The notes under the pieces are model-generated. The model was given only the letters and a program-made list of their open reading frames with translations, had not been told where the DNA came from and searched no databases. Below are positions 19,180 through 28,595 of a stretch of DNA of 64,000 nucleotides, piece after piece. How positions within the stretch are numbered: position 1 is the stretch's first letter; each line of letters opens with the position of its first letter. The stretch comes from Anaerolineales bacterium. GTDB taxonomy: Bacteria; Chloroflexota; Anaerolineae; Anaerolineales; DRMV01. The position numbers and the translations under genes were made by a program. The DNA is taken from positions 1-64,000 of the forward strand of contig JALVVL010000005.1 of the NCBI GenBank assembly GCA_027023425.1, read 5' to 3'.

Positions 19180-20211
19180 TCATCCCGCCGCTTTGGACTG
19201 GCGCTCTTCCTTTTCCAACTCGGTGAGGCTCAGCCCCTCGCGGGTGAAGTAATATGCGCCCAGCAGGGTAATCGGGAGCCAGAGGGCAATGTGCAGGACA
19301 ATGGTGTAGCCGGTGGCAATTCCCTTAGGGACGCCGTAAGCGGTGAGCACGGCAATACCCGGCGTGTCAAAGGTGCCCACATAGCCCGGCGCAGAAGGCA
19401 AGGTGGTGGCAAGGTTGACCACGCCGTTCATCAGCATCAGCGCGAAAAAACTCACATGGAACGGGAAAGCGTGCATCACCAGCCAATACTTACCGGTCTC
19501 CAAAAGCCAAATCAACAACGACGTGAAGAACACCATCACCGCCTCGGTGGGGGAACTGAGTGCCTCCAACCCCGAGAGGAATTTCAAGCCAATGCCAAGA
19601 GTGGCTTCGCGGAAGCGAGCAGGCACAAACCGAATGCCCCAGCGGAGCAGGCGCTCAGTTTGCCGCGGGAACATCGCGGCGAGCAAGAAAACCGCTAAAG
19701 CGCCAATAAACGCCACCGCGCCCCAAATTGCAAGGCTTTGGATGCTCCCCATGAAGCCCGAATGCGCGCTCAGTCGCGACACTTCGGGCAGATTGAGGAA
19801 GACAAACGCCAGCATCACCACGCCGTCGTACACGCGCTCCACCAAAATTGTGCTGAGCGAGGCAGAAATGGGCACACCAGCCCGCCGCTTGAGGATGGCA
19901 GCGCGCAGAAGTTCGCCGGCGCGCGCAGGGTAAATGTTGTTCCCCATGTAGCCAATCGCCACAATCGGGAACATTACCCGTAGCGGCACGCGCTTTATCG
20001 GGCGCACAAGGTAGTGCCACCGCCAAGTGCGCACCCCAACTGCCACAAAATACACTGCCACCGCGGGGATGAGCCACCAATAATTGGCGTGCTTCAGCGC
20101 GCGCCAAAACGTCCCCCACTCCAGCCCTTTGAGGGCAAAGTAGAGGAAAAACGCGCTTATCGCAAAGCCTAAAACCAAATGCCAACGTTTCATGGCATAC
20201 GATTGTACCAT
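19180..20211 (-). CDS. Lysylphosphatidylglycerol synthase TM region / UPF0104-type flippase-like membrane protein
   Basis: Multi-TM; RTWRWHYLVRPIKRVPLRVMFPIVAIGYMGNNIYPARAGELLRA; LPSAPGYVGTFD. Confidence 0.88.
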   Translation of the reverse strand: MVQSYAMKRWHLVLGFAISAFFLYFALKGLEWGTFWRALKHANYWWLIPAVAVYFVAVGVRTWRWHYLVRPIKRVPLRVMFPIVAIGYMGNNIYPARAGELLRAAILKRRAGVPISASLSTILVERVYDGVVMLAFVFLNLPEVSRLSAHSGFMGSIQSLAIWGAVAFIGALAVFLLAAMFPRQTERLLRWGIRFVPARFREATLGIGLKFLSGLEALSSPTEAVMVFFTSLLIWLLETGKYWLVMHAFPFHVSFFALMLMNGVVNLATTLPSAPGYVGTFDTPGIAVLTAYGVPKGIATGYTIVLHIALWLPITLLGAYYFTREGLSLTELEKEERQSKAAG

Positions 20212-20499
20212 CGGTAAAGGCCATCAGGGGGCGTTTCGCAGCGCGCCAATGGCACCGTGAGCAGTCAAAGTTTTACAGAAAAAGTTCAACATCTCCTCCC
20301 GGCCTTGCACCTTTGCCCACCCCGCCCCTTCGCGCCACTCTCTCTTTTGAGGTAGAATTGGGGAAAGCCGTTTCCGGCCACTTCCCAAGATTGAGGCTAC
20401 GCAAGCAAAAAATTGCCGCTTGGGAAACGGGAACGGCACTCTCACCCCAATTTGCACTCTGTGCATTCTGCAAGGAATGCCTCACAAGCGAGGTGAATT

Positions 20500-21330
20500 A
20501 TGAGCGAACAGAATTCTGGGCAACAGCCTGCACACCCCCCTTCACAAGAGCCGAAATCCTCTCACAATGAATCATCCCATGTGACTCCTCCGCCTTCCCC
20601 TTTGCCGCCACCAAAGGCCAAGCAGGCGTGGGTGCCGTTTTTACTCGGCGCGCTCTCGGTGGTTTTCCTCGTGGTTGGTGTGGTGTTGGTCATTGCTTTT
20701 ATGAGCAACGGTGAAGGAGTTCCTTTGCTCAGCAAGCCTACCGCCACTTTCACCCCCACCATCACGGCCTCGCCGACGCCCACAGCCACGCCTACGGCAA
20801 CCTCTACCCTCACCCCAACGATCACGCCTACCCCTACGGAGACGCCGGTCCCAACCCCCTCCGGCCCTTTTGAGTACACCGTGCAGGAAGGCGATACCCT
20901 TTACACCATTGCCAACAAATTCAAAGTAGACTTTGTGACTTTGATGCTGATAAACGGCATGAACTACAAATCTCCGCTGTATGTGGGGCGGAAGATAAAA
21001 ATTCCGGGGCCGAACACCAAACGTCCCACCCCAACCCCATTACCCAAGTATCTGCCTAAGGGCTTCAAAATCAAATACTTTGTGATGCCAAACGACACTT
21101 TGGCGTCAATAGCGGCAAAGTTCAACTCAACGGTTGAAGAGATCGTAAAAGCCAACGACACATTGAAGGATGCGGGCTCTCCGCTTTATGTTGGTGAAGT
21201 ACTGATAGTGCCGGTGAACTTGGTAACGCCGACACCAACGGTCACGCCAAATCCAGCAACTTTGACCGCGACGGCGTTGCCGCCTACCGAAACCCCCTTC
21301 CCGCCACCAACGCCCACTTCTAAACCCTAA
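20500..21330 (+). CDS. Membrane-anchored protein with Thr/Pro linker and two LysM domains
   Basis: YTVQEGDTLYTIANKFKVDFVTLMLINGM and YFVMPNDTLASIAAKFNSTVEEIVKANDT. Confidence 0.9.
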   Translation: MSEQNSGQQPAHPPSQEPKSSHNESSHVTPPPSPLPPPKAKQAWVPFLLGALSVVFLVVGVVLVIAFMSNGEGVPLLSKPTATFTPTITASPTPTATPTATSTLTPTITPTPTETPVPTPSGPFEYTVQEGDTLYTIANKFKVDFVTLMLINGMNYKSPLYVGRKIKIPGPNTKRPTPTPLPKYLPKGFKIKYFVMPNDTLASIAAKFNSTVEEIVKANDTLKDAGSPLYVGEVLIVPVNLVTPTPTVTPNPATLTATALPPTETPFPPPTPTSKP

Positions 21331-21404
21331 ACGATTTGTTTGCTGGACGGAAGGTGCTTTTCTCTGCGAAAACACGGACACCACAGAAACTGTAGATTTC
21401 GTAG

Positions 21405-21640
21405 AAAACATCCACAGATTGACACGGATTTACACCGATTGAAGGAGCAAACCACAGAGGACACAGAAATTTACAGAGAACACAGAAAAAATCTGTGCTA
21501 ATCTGTGTAATCTGTGGTTTTAGTCCACCGATTGGCACAGATTTACACCGATTGGATGATTGAAACCGCAGATTTCACAGAAAAAATCTGTGCTAATCTG
21601 TGTAATCTGTGGTTTTTATCTTTGGCGGCCTTGGCGTCTT
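21405..21640. repeat. Composite word-repeat cluster 4
   Basis: CCACAGATTGACACGGATTTACACCGATTGAAGGAGCAAACCACAGAGGACACAG... read directly. Confidence 0.9.
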
Positions 21641-21645
21641 AGGAC

Positions 21646-21675
21646 TTGCCAAAGTTTAGGTGATGGCGGTATAAT
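21646..21675 (+). promoter_or_regulatory. Sigma70-type promoter for tRNA-Pro (TTGCCA - 18 bp - TATAAT)
   Basis: Hexamers at 21646-21651 and 21670-21675; tRNA begins 13 nt downstream. Confidence 0.7.
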
Positions 21676-21687
21676 GCTGGCGCAGTT

Positions 21688-21762
21688 CGGGGCGTGGCTC
21701 AGCCCGGCTAGAGCGCACGGTTCGGGTCCGTGAGGTCGGCGGTTCAAATCCGCCCGCCCCGA
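21688..21762 (+). tRNA. tRNA-Pro (CGG)
   Basis: CGGGGCGTGGCTCAGCCCGGCTAGAGCGCACGGTTCGGGTCCGTGAGGTCGGCGGTTCAAATCCGCCCGCCCCGA; anticodon loop TTCGGGT. Confidence 0.95.
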
Positions 21763-21829
21763 CAGCACAGCGGGGGCCGGCGTTGGCCCTCGCTCACTTT
21801 TTAACGCCAAGCGTAGCCCGGGTGCTCGT

Positions 21830-22447
21830 ATGCCTGCTCAACGACGCAAATTTTATGTAGTCTGGAAAGGGCGAAAACCCGGAATCTACCCCTCTTGGGA
21901 AGAAGCGAAGCGGCAGGTTGAAGGCTTCCCAAATGCCCGCTATCGCTCTTTTGATTCACTTGAAGAAGCGCGCCGTGCCTTTGCGCGCGATGCCGATGAA
22001 TACACAGGCAAGCCTTCTTCTATGGGCAAATGGCGGTATGCCGCCCGGCGGCCGGTCTTGCCAAGCGTAGTGGTGGACGCCGCCGCCTCAGGCCCAAACG
22101 GACCGATGGAGTACCGCGGCGTAAGGCTTAACACCAACGAAGTGCTTTTCGCTCAGGGGCCCTTTCCGCTCGGCACAGTCAACATTGGCGAATTTCTGGC
22201 AATAGTGCACGCCCTTGCATGGCTGGCCGAGCGCGGGCTGAACTGGCCGGTGTATTCAGATTCGCAAGTAGCGCGGCTTTGGGTTGAACGGGGCAAGTGC
22301 AAAAGCCGCCTTCGCATGGATGAGCGCCTTGCAGATCTGGTAAAGCGCGCCGAAAAATGGCTCGCCTCCCATCCCAAGCACGCACCGGTGCTCGCGTGGG
22401 ACACCAGAGAATGGGGTGAAATCCCCGCCGATTTTGGGAGGAAGTGA
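21830..22447 (+). CDS. rnhA: Ribonuclease H with N-terminal viroplasmin-type (RNase H1 HBD) domain
   Basis: KFYVVWKGRKPGIYPSWEEAKRQVEGFPNARYRSFDSLEEARRAF; NIGEFLAIVHALAW; VYSDSQVARLW. Confidence 0.9.
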   Translation: MPAQRRKFYVVWKGRKPGIYPSWEEAKRQVEGFPNARYRSFDSLEEARRAFARDADEYTGKPSSMGKWRYAARRPVLPSVVVDAAASGPNGPMEYRGVRLNTNEVLFAQGPFPLGTVNIGEFLAIVHALAWLAERGLNWPVYSDSQVARLWVERGKCKSRLRMDERLADLVKRAEKWLASHPKHAPVLAWDTREWGEIPADFGRK

Positions 22448-22452
22448 CGCCC

Positions 22453-22555
22453 TTGGAATCCATCCGAAAATATCGTGGCGGCGTCATTGCGAGCCCCTTA
22501 AGGGCGAAGCAATCCCCCTTTTGCTGGTCGGGAGACTGCGCATGCCCCAATGGCC
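22453..22555. repeat. Partial REP-like copy (ATCCGAAAA...GTCATTGCGAGCCCCTTAAGGGCGAAGCAATCCCCC)
   Basis: Shares left end and core with 5503-5636; no right terminus seen. Confidence 0.6.
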
Positions 22556-22580
22556 GCCAAGCCAATTTTAGGAGTTCTAC

Positions 22581-23030
22581 ATGGGTCGTGTGATTCAAAC
22601 CGAAGGCGTGGGAAAACGCCGCCAACACCTCCTGCGCCTCATAGGCACTGCACTGCGCCGCTTGATGGTGCAAACCAGCCCTGATGAGCGCACTTTAGAT
22701 CTCGCCGCTTTTATCGCCCTCGCTTTGCGAGATGTGGTCGCAACTGTGGAAGAGGCCACCCGCGCATGGGAAAAGCGCGATTATTGGGTCAAAGCCGACC
22801 GTTTCCGCATGGAGTGGAATTGGGCAGAAAGCCTCGGCAAGGCTTTAGAAAAAGCAGTTATGGCAAAAGATTGGGATGAAATTGCCCGCTTGGCAGGCAA
22901 AATTTTTGTGCATGTCGGGAACGTAAAAATCCCAAAGCGCTTCAAAGCCGGTGAACCGTGGGAAGGGGCCTACCGCAATTTGGTTGAGCGCTTTGGGGAG
23001 GATGACCACGTCGGGGGAAAGAAAGACTGA
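22581..23030 (+). CDS. Conserved hypothetical protein
   Basis: ATG, compact 149 aa, preceded by AGGAG; no family recognised. Confidence 0.7.
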   Translation: MGRVIQTEGVGKRRQHLLRLIGTALRRLMVQTSPDERTLDLAAFIALALRDVVATVEEATRAWEKRDYWVKADRFRMEWNWAESLGKALEKAVMAKDWDEIARLAGKIFVHVGNVKIPKRFKAGEPWEGAYRNLVERFGEDDHVGGKKD

Positions 23031-23036
23031 TTTGCC

Positions 23037-24218
23037 TCAGCGTGAGCGTTGATAGGCTTCTATAACCTCTTGGGGAAGGTGTTGCAATTCAATGCGATTG
23101 GTGTCGCAAAAGAGCATGGCGCGCTCCAGCGCATTTCTCAGTTCACGGATGTTGCCGGGCCAATCGTAGGCTTTTAGCGCGGCCATCGCCTGAGGCGAAA
23201 TATCGGTTATCTGCTTCCCCATTTGGGGATTTAGACGGCGGATAAAGTGCCCTATCAGCGCGGGGATGTCGTCTTTGCGCTCGCGCAGGGGCGGCAGGTG
23301 CAGGTCAACCACTTTCAGGCGATAGTACAAATCTTCCCGAAAACGACCTTCTTCTATCATCTTTTTGAGTGGACGGTTGGTGGCGGCGAGAATTTGTATA
23401 TCCACTTTTATCCACTTTGTCCCCCCCATGCGGCGGATGGTGCGTTCTTCCAAAGCACGCAGCAGTTTTGCTTGCATGTCCAAGGGCAATGAAGAAATTT
23501 CGTCCAAAAACAGTATGCCGCCGTCAGCAATTTCCATCAAGCCGGGCTTGCGCTTTGTGGCGCCGGTGAAGGCGCCTGCCTCGTAACCGAAAAGTTCGGC
23601 TTCCAGCATGGTGTCTTGCACGGCCGCGCAGTTCACCGGAATGAATGGCTTGTTTGAGCGTGGCCCGGATTTGTGGATGTAGCGCGCCAACACTTCCTTG
23701 CCCGTGCCGGTCTCACCGGTTATCAGCACCGATGCCGAAACTTGTGCCGCCCTTTTGGCTTGCTCCAGCACCATTTGCATTGCTTCACTGCTACCGGCGA
23801 TAAAATCCAAATTTTGCTGTTGCTGCCGCCATACAGCGAGTTCGCGCCGCATCGCTATGATTTCTTCCAGCCTTTTTAGGGCATTCAACAAGCGCGGGAA
23901 CTTCACCGGCTTTTGCAAAAAGTCGTAAGCCCCTTTCTTCATCGCCTCAACAGCGGTGTCAATGCTTCCATAGCCTGTGATCACTATCATCGGAGGTTGG
24001 TTGGGCCAATTGGCCGTTTCATCCAGCAACGTGAGGCCGTGGCCGTCCGGCAGTTGGACATCCAGCAAAACAATATCACCAAGTCCTTGTCGGAGCGATT
24101 TTATAGCATCGGCATAAGTGGGTGCTTCCGTTACCTCGTAGCCTTCCTTCTGCAAAAAGGCCGCCAATATTTGGCGCGCGGGTTCTTCATCTTCTACAAT
24201 TAGCACATTATAGGCCAT
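23037..24218 (-). CDS. NtrC-type sigma54-dependent response regulator lacking C-terminal HTH
   Basis: Receiver DIVLLDVQLPDGHGLTLLDE; GETGTGKE Walker A; GAFTGA loop (GYEAGAFTGATKRKPG); ends LRNALERAMLFCDTNRIELQHLPQEVIEAYQRSR*. Confidence 0.93.
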   Translation of the reverse strand: MAYNVLIVEDEEPARQILAAFLQKEGYEVTEAPTYADAIKSLRQGLGDIVLLDVQLPDGHGLTLLDETANWPNQPPMIVITGYGSIDTAVEAMKKGAYDFLQKPVKFPRLLNALKRLEEIIAMRRELAVWRQQQQNLDFIAGSSEAMQMVLEQAKRAAQVSASVLITGETGTGKEVLARYIHKSGPRSNKPFIPVNCAAVQDTMLEAELFGYEAGAFTGATKRKPGLMEIADGGILFLDEISSLPLDMQAKLLRALEERTIRRMGGTKWIKVDIQILAATNRPLKKMIEEGRFREDLYYRLKVVDLHLPPLRERKDDIPALIGHFIRRLNPQMGKQITDISPQAMAALKAYDWPGNIRELRNALERAMLFCDTNRIELQHLPQEVIEAYQRSR

Positions 24219-26172
24219 GCTTCTCTCCTACCGCTCGGAGTTTTACCCGGAAAATCGTCCCTCCCGGGTAACTCTCCGCTTCTATACTCCCTTGGTGCGA
24301 AGTGATTATCTGCTTAGTGATGGCCAAACCAAGGCCAGTACCATCCTCGCGGGTGGTGAAGAATGGCTGGAACAGTTTTTTCCGGGTTTCTTCTGTAAAG
24401 CCGGGGCCGGTATCCATAACATCAACTTCTACCCACTGAATGCCCTCACCAGAACGGAAGGGTTTTATGCGTACCGCGATAAAGCGTTCATCATTTTGCT
24501 CCGCCAAGGCCTTGATAGCGTTATCCAGCAGATTGACAAAAACCCGTTCTAACATGAGCCTATCGCCCTTCACCATGGGCACTTTGCCTTCTACGCGAAG
24601 TTCGGTTTGGATTTTGTATTTATCAAAGCGCGGCTTAAGCCTGCGCATCACCTGTTTCAGAAGTTCTACAACATCAAGTGACCTGAATTGCATCTGGCGG
24701 GCACGGGTGTAATCCAAAAGATTGTTGACCAGATGGGTTATCTGCTCCACGTCTTTTTGTAGCGAGGTCATCCATTTATGCTCCGGCGCTCCCGGCTCCA
24801 AGTTCATAGCAAGCCATTGAATGCCCATGCTAATATTGTTGAGAGGATTGCGTATCTCATGGGCAAAACTCGCCATTACATCACCCAGCGCCGCTCGCCT
24901 TTCTAACTGCGCCGTGTGTTTGCGATACATGATGCTTTCGCTTAGGTCGTTCATTACCACAAGCAGCCCCTCCGGGCGTTCACCATCGGCGAGGCTGTAA
25001 GGCACAAATTTCACATGACAGGGCAGGTCATCGCCGTCGGTTTTTAGGATTTTGGCTGCCGTTTCTTGAGGCTGACAACGCAGAAGCGCCACTCGGGCAA
25101 GCGGTTCTAAGGGAACATTAGAAGGTAGCACGTCTCCCAGCGAAAACCCTTTTGCCACACCCTGCTTATAGCCAAGCATCTCCTCGGCAGCCGCGTTCAT
25201 CTCCACCAGCTTTAAACTGCGATCAAAAAGCATTACCCCCTCTTCAAGGCCGTTGAAGAGGGATTTGTTTATGCTTTGCAGTTCTTGTAGCAATGCCTGC
25301 TGTTTTGAAAATTCTTCCCTCTGGCGCAGAAAATCCATAACTATTGAACAGTATTCTGATGCGCGTCGTGCATGTTCTACAACTTGCGAATTTGGAGGAT
25401 GGTAATAACCCAGCACCGTAACTCCGAGCATACCGGAAACGCTCTTACCCTTTAGCGGGATGGAGAGAAAATAGGGAGTAGGGGTTGAGCGCACCGCCGC
25501 TCTGAGCGGGGTTGTAATATCTCTGGCGGGACGATGCACTAATACTTTGTCCAAATTTTCCATGAGCAGTGAGGACATTTCTGCAGGCAAGCGCGGAGGT
25601 GCGTTTCTGGCCGTCAACAGCCTAAGTTTTGAATCTTCCACAAAATAGACCGCTCCCCATTCTGCGCTAAGGAGGTCAATTATCCCTTCAAGCAATGAAC
25701 CCACCGACTCTTGTATGCTCGTGGCCTCCAACGCCGATACAAATTTTTCCCACCTCATCGGGCATTCTTGCCCTGAGGGGCCGTGCAACAGGCTGACCTT
25801 GCCAGTACCGGCCCTTACAGGCTCTTGGAAAGTAACAAGCCAATAATGGGATCCCTCCCCCAAAGGCGTAGCCTGCCAAAGCACTTGCTGAATTGGCCGG
25901 TTGAGAGGCTGGAAGAGTGTGAACACGTTTTTGGGGAGGCTAAATTCGGCAGTGTTCCAGCGCTGTATTTCGGGGAAGATGAGGGTGAGAGGCTTGCCGC
26001 GCGCGCTTTCTTTTGATAACCCACTGCTTTGCAGAGCGGCAAGGTTTGCCGCAACAATTTCCTTTCGCACGGCGTTAGCGATTATTGCGGGCGCTTGCAC
26101 GTGCTCAAGCAACGCCTCCATAGCCGATAGCAAATCGCCGTCCGAGCGGTCAGAAATTGGATTTGTGCTCAT
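24208..26172 (-). CDS. PAS/GAF sensor histidine kinase (NtrB-like)
   Basis: MASFAHEIRNPLNNISMGIQWL H-box; NLLDNAIKAL N-box; DTGPGF; GTGLGLAI; overlaps rpoN and RR genes. Confidence 0.92.
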   Translation of the reverse strand: MSTNPISDRSDGDLLSAMEALLEHVQAPAIIANAVRKEIVAANLAALQSSGLSKESARGKPLTLIFPEIQRWNTAEFSLPKNVFTLFQPLNRPIQQVLWQATPLGEGSHYWLVTFQEPVRAGTGKVSLLHGPSGQECPMRWEKFVSALEATSIQESVGSLLEGIIDLLSAEWGAVYFVEDSKLRLLTARNAPPRLPAEMSSLLMENLDKVLVHRPARDITTPLRAAVRSTPTPYFLSIPLKGKSVSGMLGVTVLGYYHPPNSQVVEHARRASEYCSIVMDFLRQREEFSKQQALLQELQSINKSLFNGLEEGVMLFDRSLKLVEMNAAAEEMLGYKQGVAKGFSLGDVLPSNVPLEPLARVALLRCQPQETAAKILKTDGDDLPCHVKFVPYSLADGERPEGLLVVMNDLSESIMYRKHTAQLERRAALGDVMASFAHEIRNPLNNISMGIQWLAMNLEPGAPEHKWMTSLQKDVEQITHLVNNLLDYTRARQMQFRSLDVVELLKQVMRRLKPRFDKYKIQTELRVEGKVPMVKGDRLMLERVFVNLLDNAIKALAEQNDERFIAVRIKPFRSGEGIQWVEVDVMDTGPGFTEETRKKLFQPFFTTREDGTGLGLAITKQIITSHQGSIEAESYPGGTIFRVKLRAVGEKHGL

Positions 26173-27599
26173 AAGCGGCTTCCTGCCATTTGCTTTTGCC
26201 GTCGGCGCTCATACGCCGAAGGTATGTTTTCTAAGGCACGATATTTTGCTACCGTGCGCCTCGCCACGTGGTATCCCATTTCTCGCAAGCGCTTGACCAA
26301 TTCCGCATCGCTGTAGGGGCGTTTTTCTTGGGAAATTATCTTCCGCAGGGCAGCGCGCACCGGCAAGTTTGATTCAAAGAACCGTGCCAGAGGCACGATT
26401 TTGCGCGAGGGCAGTTGCACCAGTTTGCCTGCCACGGCGCGCGAAACGGTAGATTCGCTCACGCCGAGCATTTGGGCAATTTGGGCGCGCGTCATCGGCT
26501 TTAGGTGCTCCTCGCCGTGCAAGATGAAGCGGCGCTGTTCTTTTACCACAACCTTCATCAAACGGATGAGAGTATTTTCGCGCTGACGCAGACTCTTGAC
26601 AAGGGTTGCCGCCTTTTCAACCTCCTCGCGCAGCGCCTCGCTGGCCCCGCGCGCGGCTTTCCGAATTGTGGGGTTGACCCGCAAAATCCCGTTTAGCGGG
26701 GCTATTACCTCCACCACCAGCGGGGCTTCGGGGTCGTTGTTGTGGAACGAAATGATAATGTCGGGGCTTTGGGGTGGAGTTGGAGGAGTCGGCTTGCCAA
26801 GCCTCAATCCTCCCCATGCGGCTCGGGCAGGGTATGGGTTGAGGTTGCGGGCGATGAAATCCTTTGCCGCTTCAATTTCTTCCTTGCTAACGCCCAACAG
26901 CGCGGCCGCCCGCGCTGTGTGGCCGCCCGCCAAAAGTTTCAGACCTTCGCCGTGGGAAAGCAATGGAATAACCGCCTTGGGAATGGGGCGCGTTTCGGCG
27001 AGATGGCGCGCCTGCGCCAAGAGAGCACTTTGCGGGTCGGGAGAGCCAACGCCAATGGGGTCAGCGCTTTGGATTATGTGTAGCACCTCTTCTACTGCAT
27101 CAGGCGGAACGCGCAGAGCAAATGCCGCCTCAAGAGGCGAAATTTCCAGCAGGCCGTCATCGTTGAGGTTGGCAAGCAAGTAAGCGGCAATCCGTTTCTG
27201 AGCGTGGTCGCGCAAGTCGGGGGCAATTTGCCGCCCCACATAAGTTGCCAAGTCCACCGACTGGGCTAAAAGGGTTTCTTCGGGGTCAGGGGAATCCTCA
27301 TCTTGCCACGGCAGCGGGCGGGCATGGTCGGAGCGCGGCGAGGAAAACACGATCGGCTCAGAAGGGTTTGTCGTTTTAGGCGCCGAGCATCGCGGGCAAA
27401 CTCCATCCACCAGCGGAGCGCCGCACCGCGGGCATCGTTTAGGTCGCACCAATTCCAAAGCAGGGTTTGAGTTTAACGCGTTGCGCAGTTCCTCCTCCAG
27501 CGCATCCACCGGTTGGAGCAATAGGTGCATTGTTTGCGCCAGCACGGCATTTACTTGCGGCGCGTGGACGTGTTGGAACGCGGCTTGCAACTGAGGCAT
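26169..27599 (-). CDS. rpoN: RNA polymerase sigma-54 factor with internal zinc ribbon (start MPQLQAAFQHVH)
   Basis: Q-rich region I then ELRNALNSNPALELV; CPRCGAPLVDGVCPRC; MTRAQIAQMLGVSESTVSRAVAGK; RpoN box ARRTVAKYR. Confidence 0.94.
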   Translation of the reverse strand: MPQLQAAFQHVHAPQVNAVLAQTMHLLLQPVDALEEELRNALNSNPALELVRPKRCPRCGAPLVDGVCPRCSAPKTTNPSEPIVFSSPRSDHARPLPWQDEDSPDPEETLLAQSVDLATYVGRQIAPDLRDHAQKRIAAYLLANLNDDGLLEISPLEAAFALRVPPDAVEEVLHIIQSADPIGVGSPDPQSALLAQARHLAETRPIPKAVIPLLSHGEGLKLLAGGHTARAAALLGVSKEEIEAAKDFIARNLNPYPARAAWGGLRLGKPTPPTPPQSPDIIISFHNNDPEAPLVVEVIAPLNGILRVNPTIRKAARGASEALREEVEKAATLVKSLRQRENTLIRLMKVVVKEQRRFILHGEEHLKPMTRAQIAQMLGVSESTVSRAVAGKLVQLPSRKIVPLARFFESNLPVRAALRKIISQEKRPYSDAELVKRLREMGYHVARRTVAKYRALENIPSAYERRRQKQMAGSRL

Positions 27600-27633
27600 T
27601 TTCGCACCTGCGTGTCGGGAGATGCGCGTTGGG

Positions 27634-27651
27634 TTGCAATTTTTGTGCCAA
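27634..27651 (-). promoter_or_regulatory. Sigma54 (-24/-12) promoter TTGGCACAAAAATTGCAA upstream of rpoN
   Basis: Plus strand ttgcaatttttgtgccaa; GG-N10-GC spacing; predicted start ~25 nt before ATG 27599. Confidence 0.8.
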
Positions 27652-27710
27652 CCCCGAGCAATAAAGATTGCCCCTCGCCCAAACAACAAGGGGCAACGCC
27701 CTTTTTGCCT

Positions 27711-28586
27711 TCAGCCCTTCAGACCGCTGCGGGCGATGCTTTCGGTGAATTGCCGCTGGGTGAGGAAGTAAATCAGCAAAATAGGGATGATGGTGATCAC
27801 CGCTCCAGCCATTTGCAAGTTTAGTTCGGAGCCCGCTTCATCCACGAACTGGAAGAGCCCGACGGCGATTGGGCGCCAGCGCGGGGAATTTGTTACCAGC
27901 AAAGGCCATGCAAGCGCATTCCACGAGCCGATGAACGAAAGCACCGTGATCACCAAAATCGGCGCTTTGGAAAGCGGCACAACCACCATCCGCAAAAATT
28001 GCCAATGGCTTGCGCCATCTATCTGCGCGGCGTCAAACAAATCATCGGGAATTTGTGCAAAAAACTGCCTCAGCAGGAAAATGCTGAATACGTTGCCCAT
28101 AAACGGTATCGTCAGGGCTGGCCAGTTGTTTATCCACTTTATCGGGCCAACACGCCCAAGCCAAGTGACCGTCAAGAAATTGGGGATTATCAGCACCATG
28201 CCCGGGATCATCATCGTGCTCAGCATTATGCCGAAAATCAAATTCTTGCCGGGGAATTTCATGCGGGCGAAAGCATAAGCGGCCAAAATGCTAAAAGTGA
28301 GTTCGCCGGCGAGGGTTATCAACGAAATTTCAAGCGAGTTGAAGAAGTAAAGAGAGAAATTAGCCTCGCGCCACGCCGTGATGTAATTTTCCCAATGCGG
28401 GGTAGAGGGCAGCAGCGCGCCGGAGATGGCCTCTCCCAAGTCCATCAACGAAGTGGAAAGCATCCACAAAAACGGCAAGATGGCTATGAACGCGCCTATG
28501 ATGAGCACCGTGTAGAGAATTGTGTTGCCAATAAGCCGACGAATTCGGTATTTTTTTGAAATGTCTTTCTTTGTAGTGGCACTCAT
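27711..28586 (-). CDS. Carbohydrate ABC transporter permease (MalG type)
   Basis: Multi-TM with EAA-like loop [26 protein letters not shown]. Confidence 0.92.
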   Translation of the reverse strand: MSATTKKDISKKYRIRRLIGNTILYTVLIIGAFIAILPFLWMLSTSLMDLGEAISGALLPSTPHWENYITAWREANFSLYFFNSLEISLITLAGELTFSILAAYAFARMKFPGKNLIFGIMLSTMMIPGMVLIIPNFLTVTWLGRVGPIKWINNWPALTIPFMGNVFSIFLLRQFFAQIPDDLFDAAQIDGASHWQFLRMVVVPLSKAPILVITVLSFIGSWNALAWPLLVTNSPRWRPIAVGLFQFVDEAGSELNLQMAGAVITIIPILLIYFLTQRQFTESIARSGLKG

Positions 28587-28595
28587 TGCACACCT

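Noticed and set aside
28565-28590. TGGCACTCATTGCAC near the MalG-type permease start, resembling -24/-12
   Set aside because: The two boxes are too close together and the site overlaps the coding start in the wrong direction.
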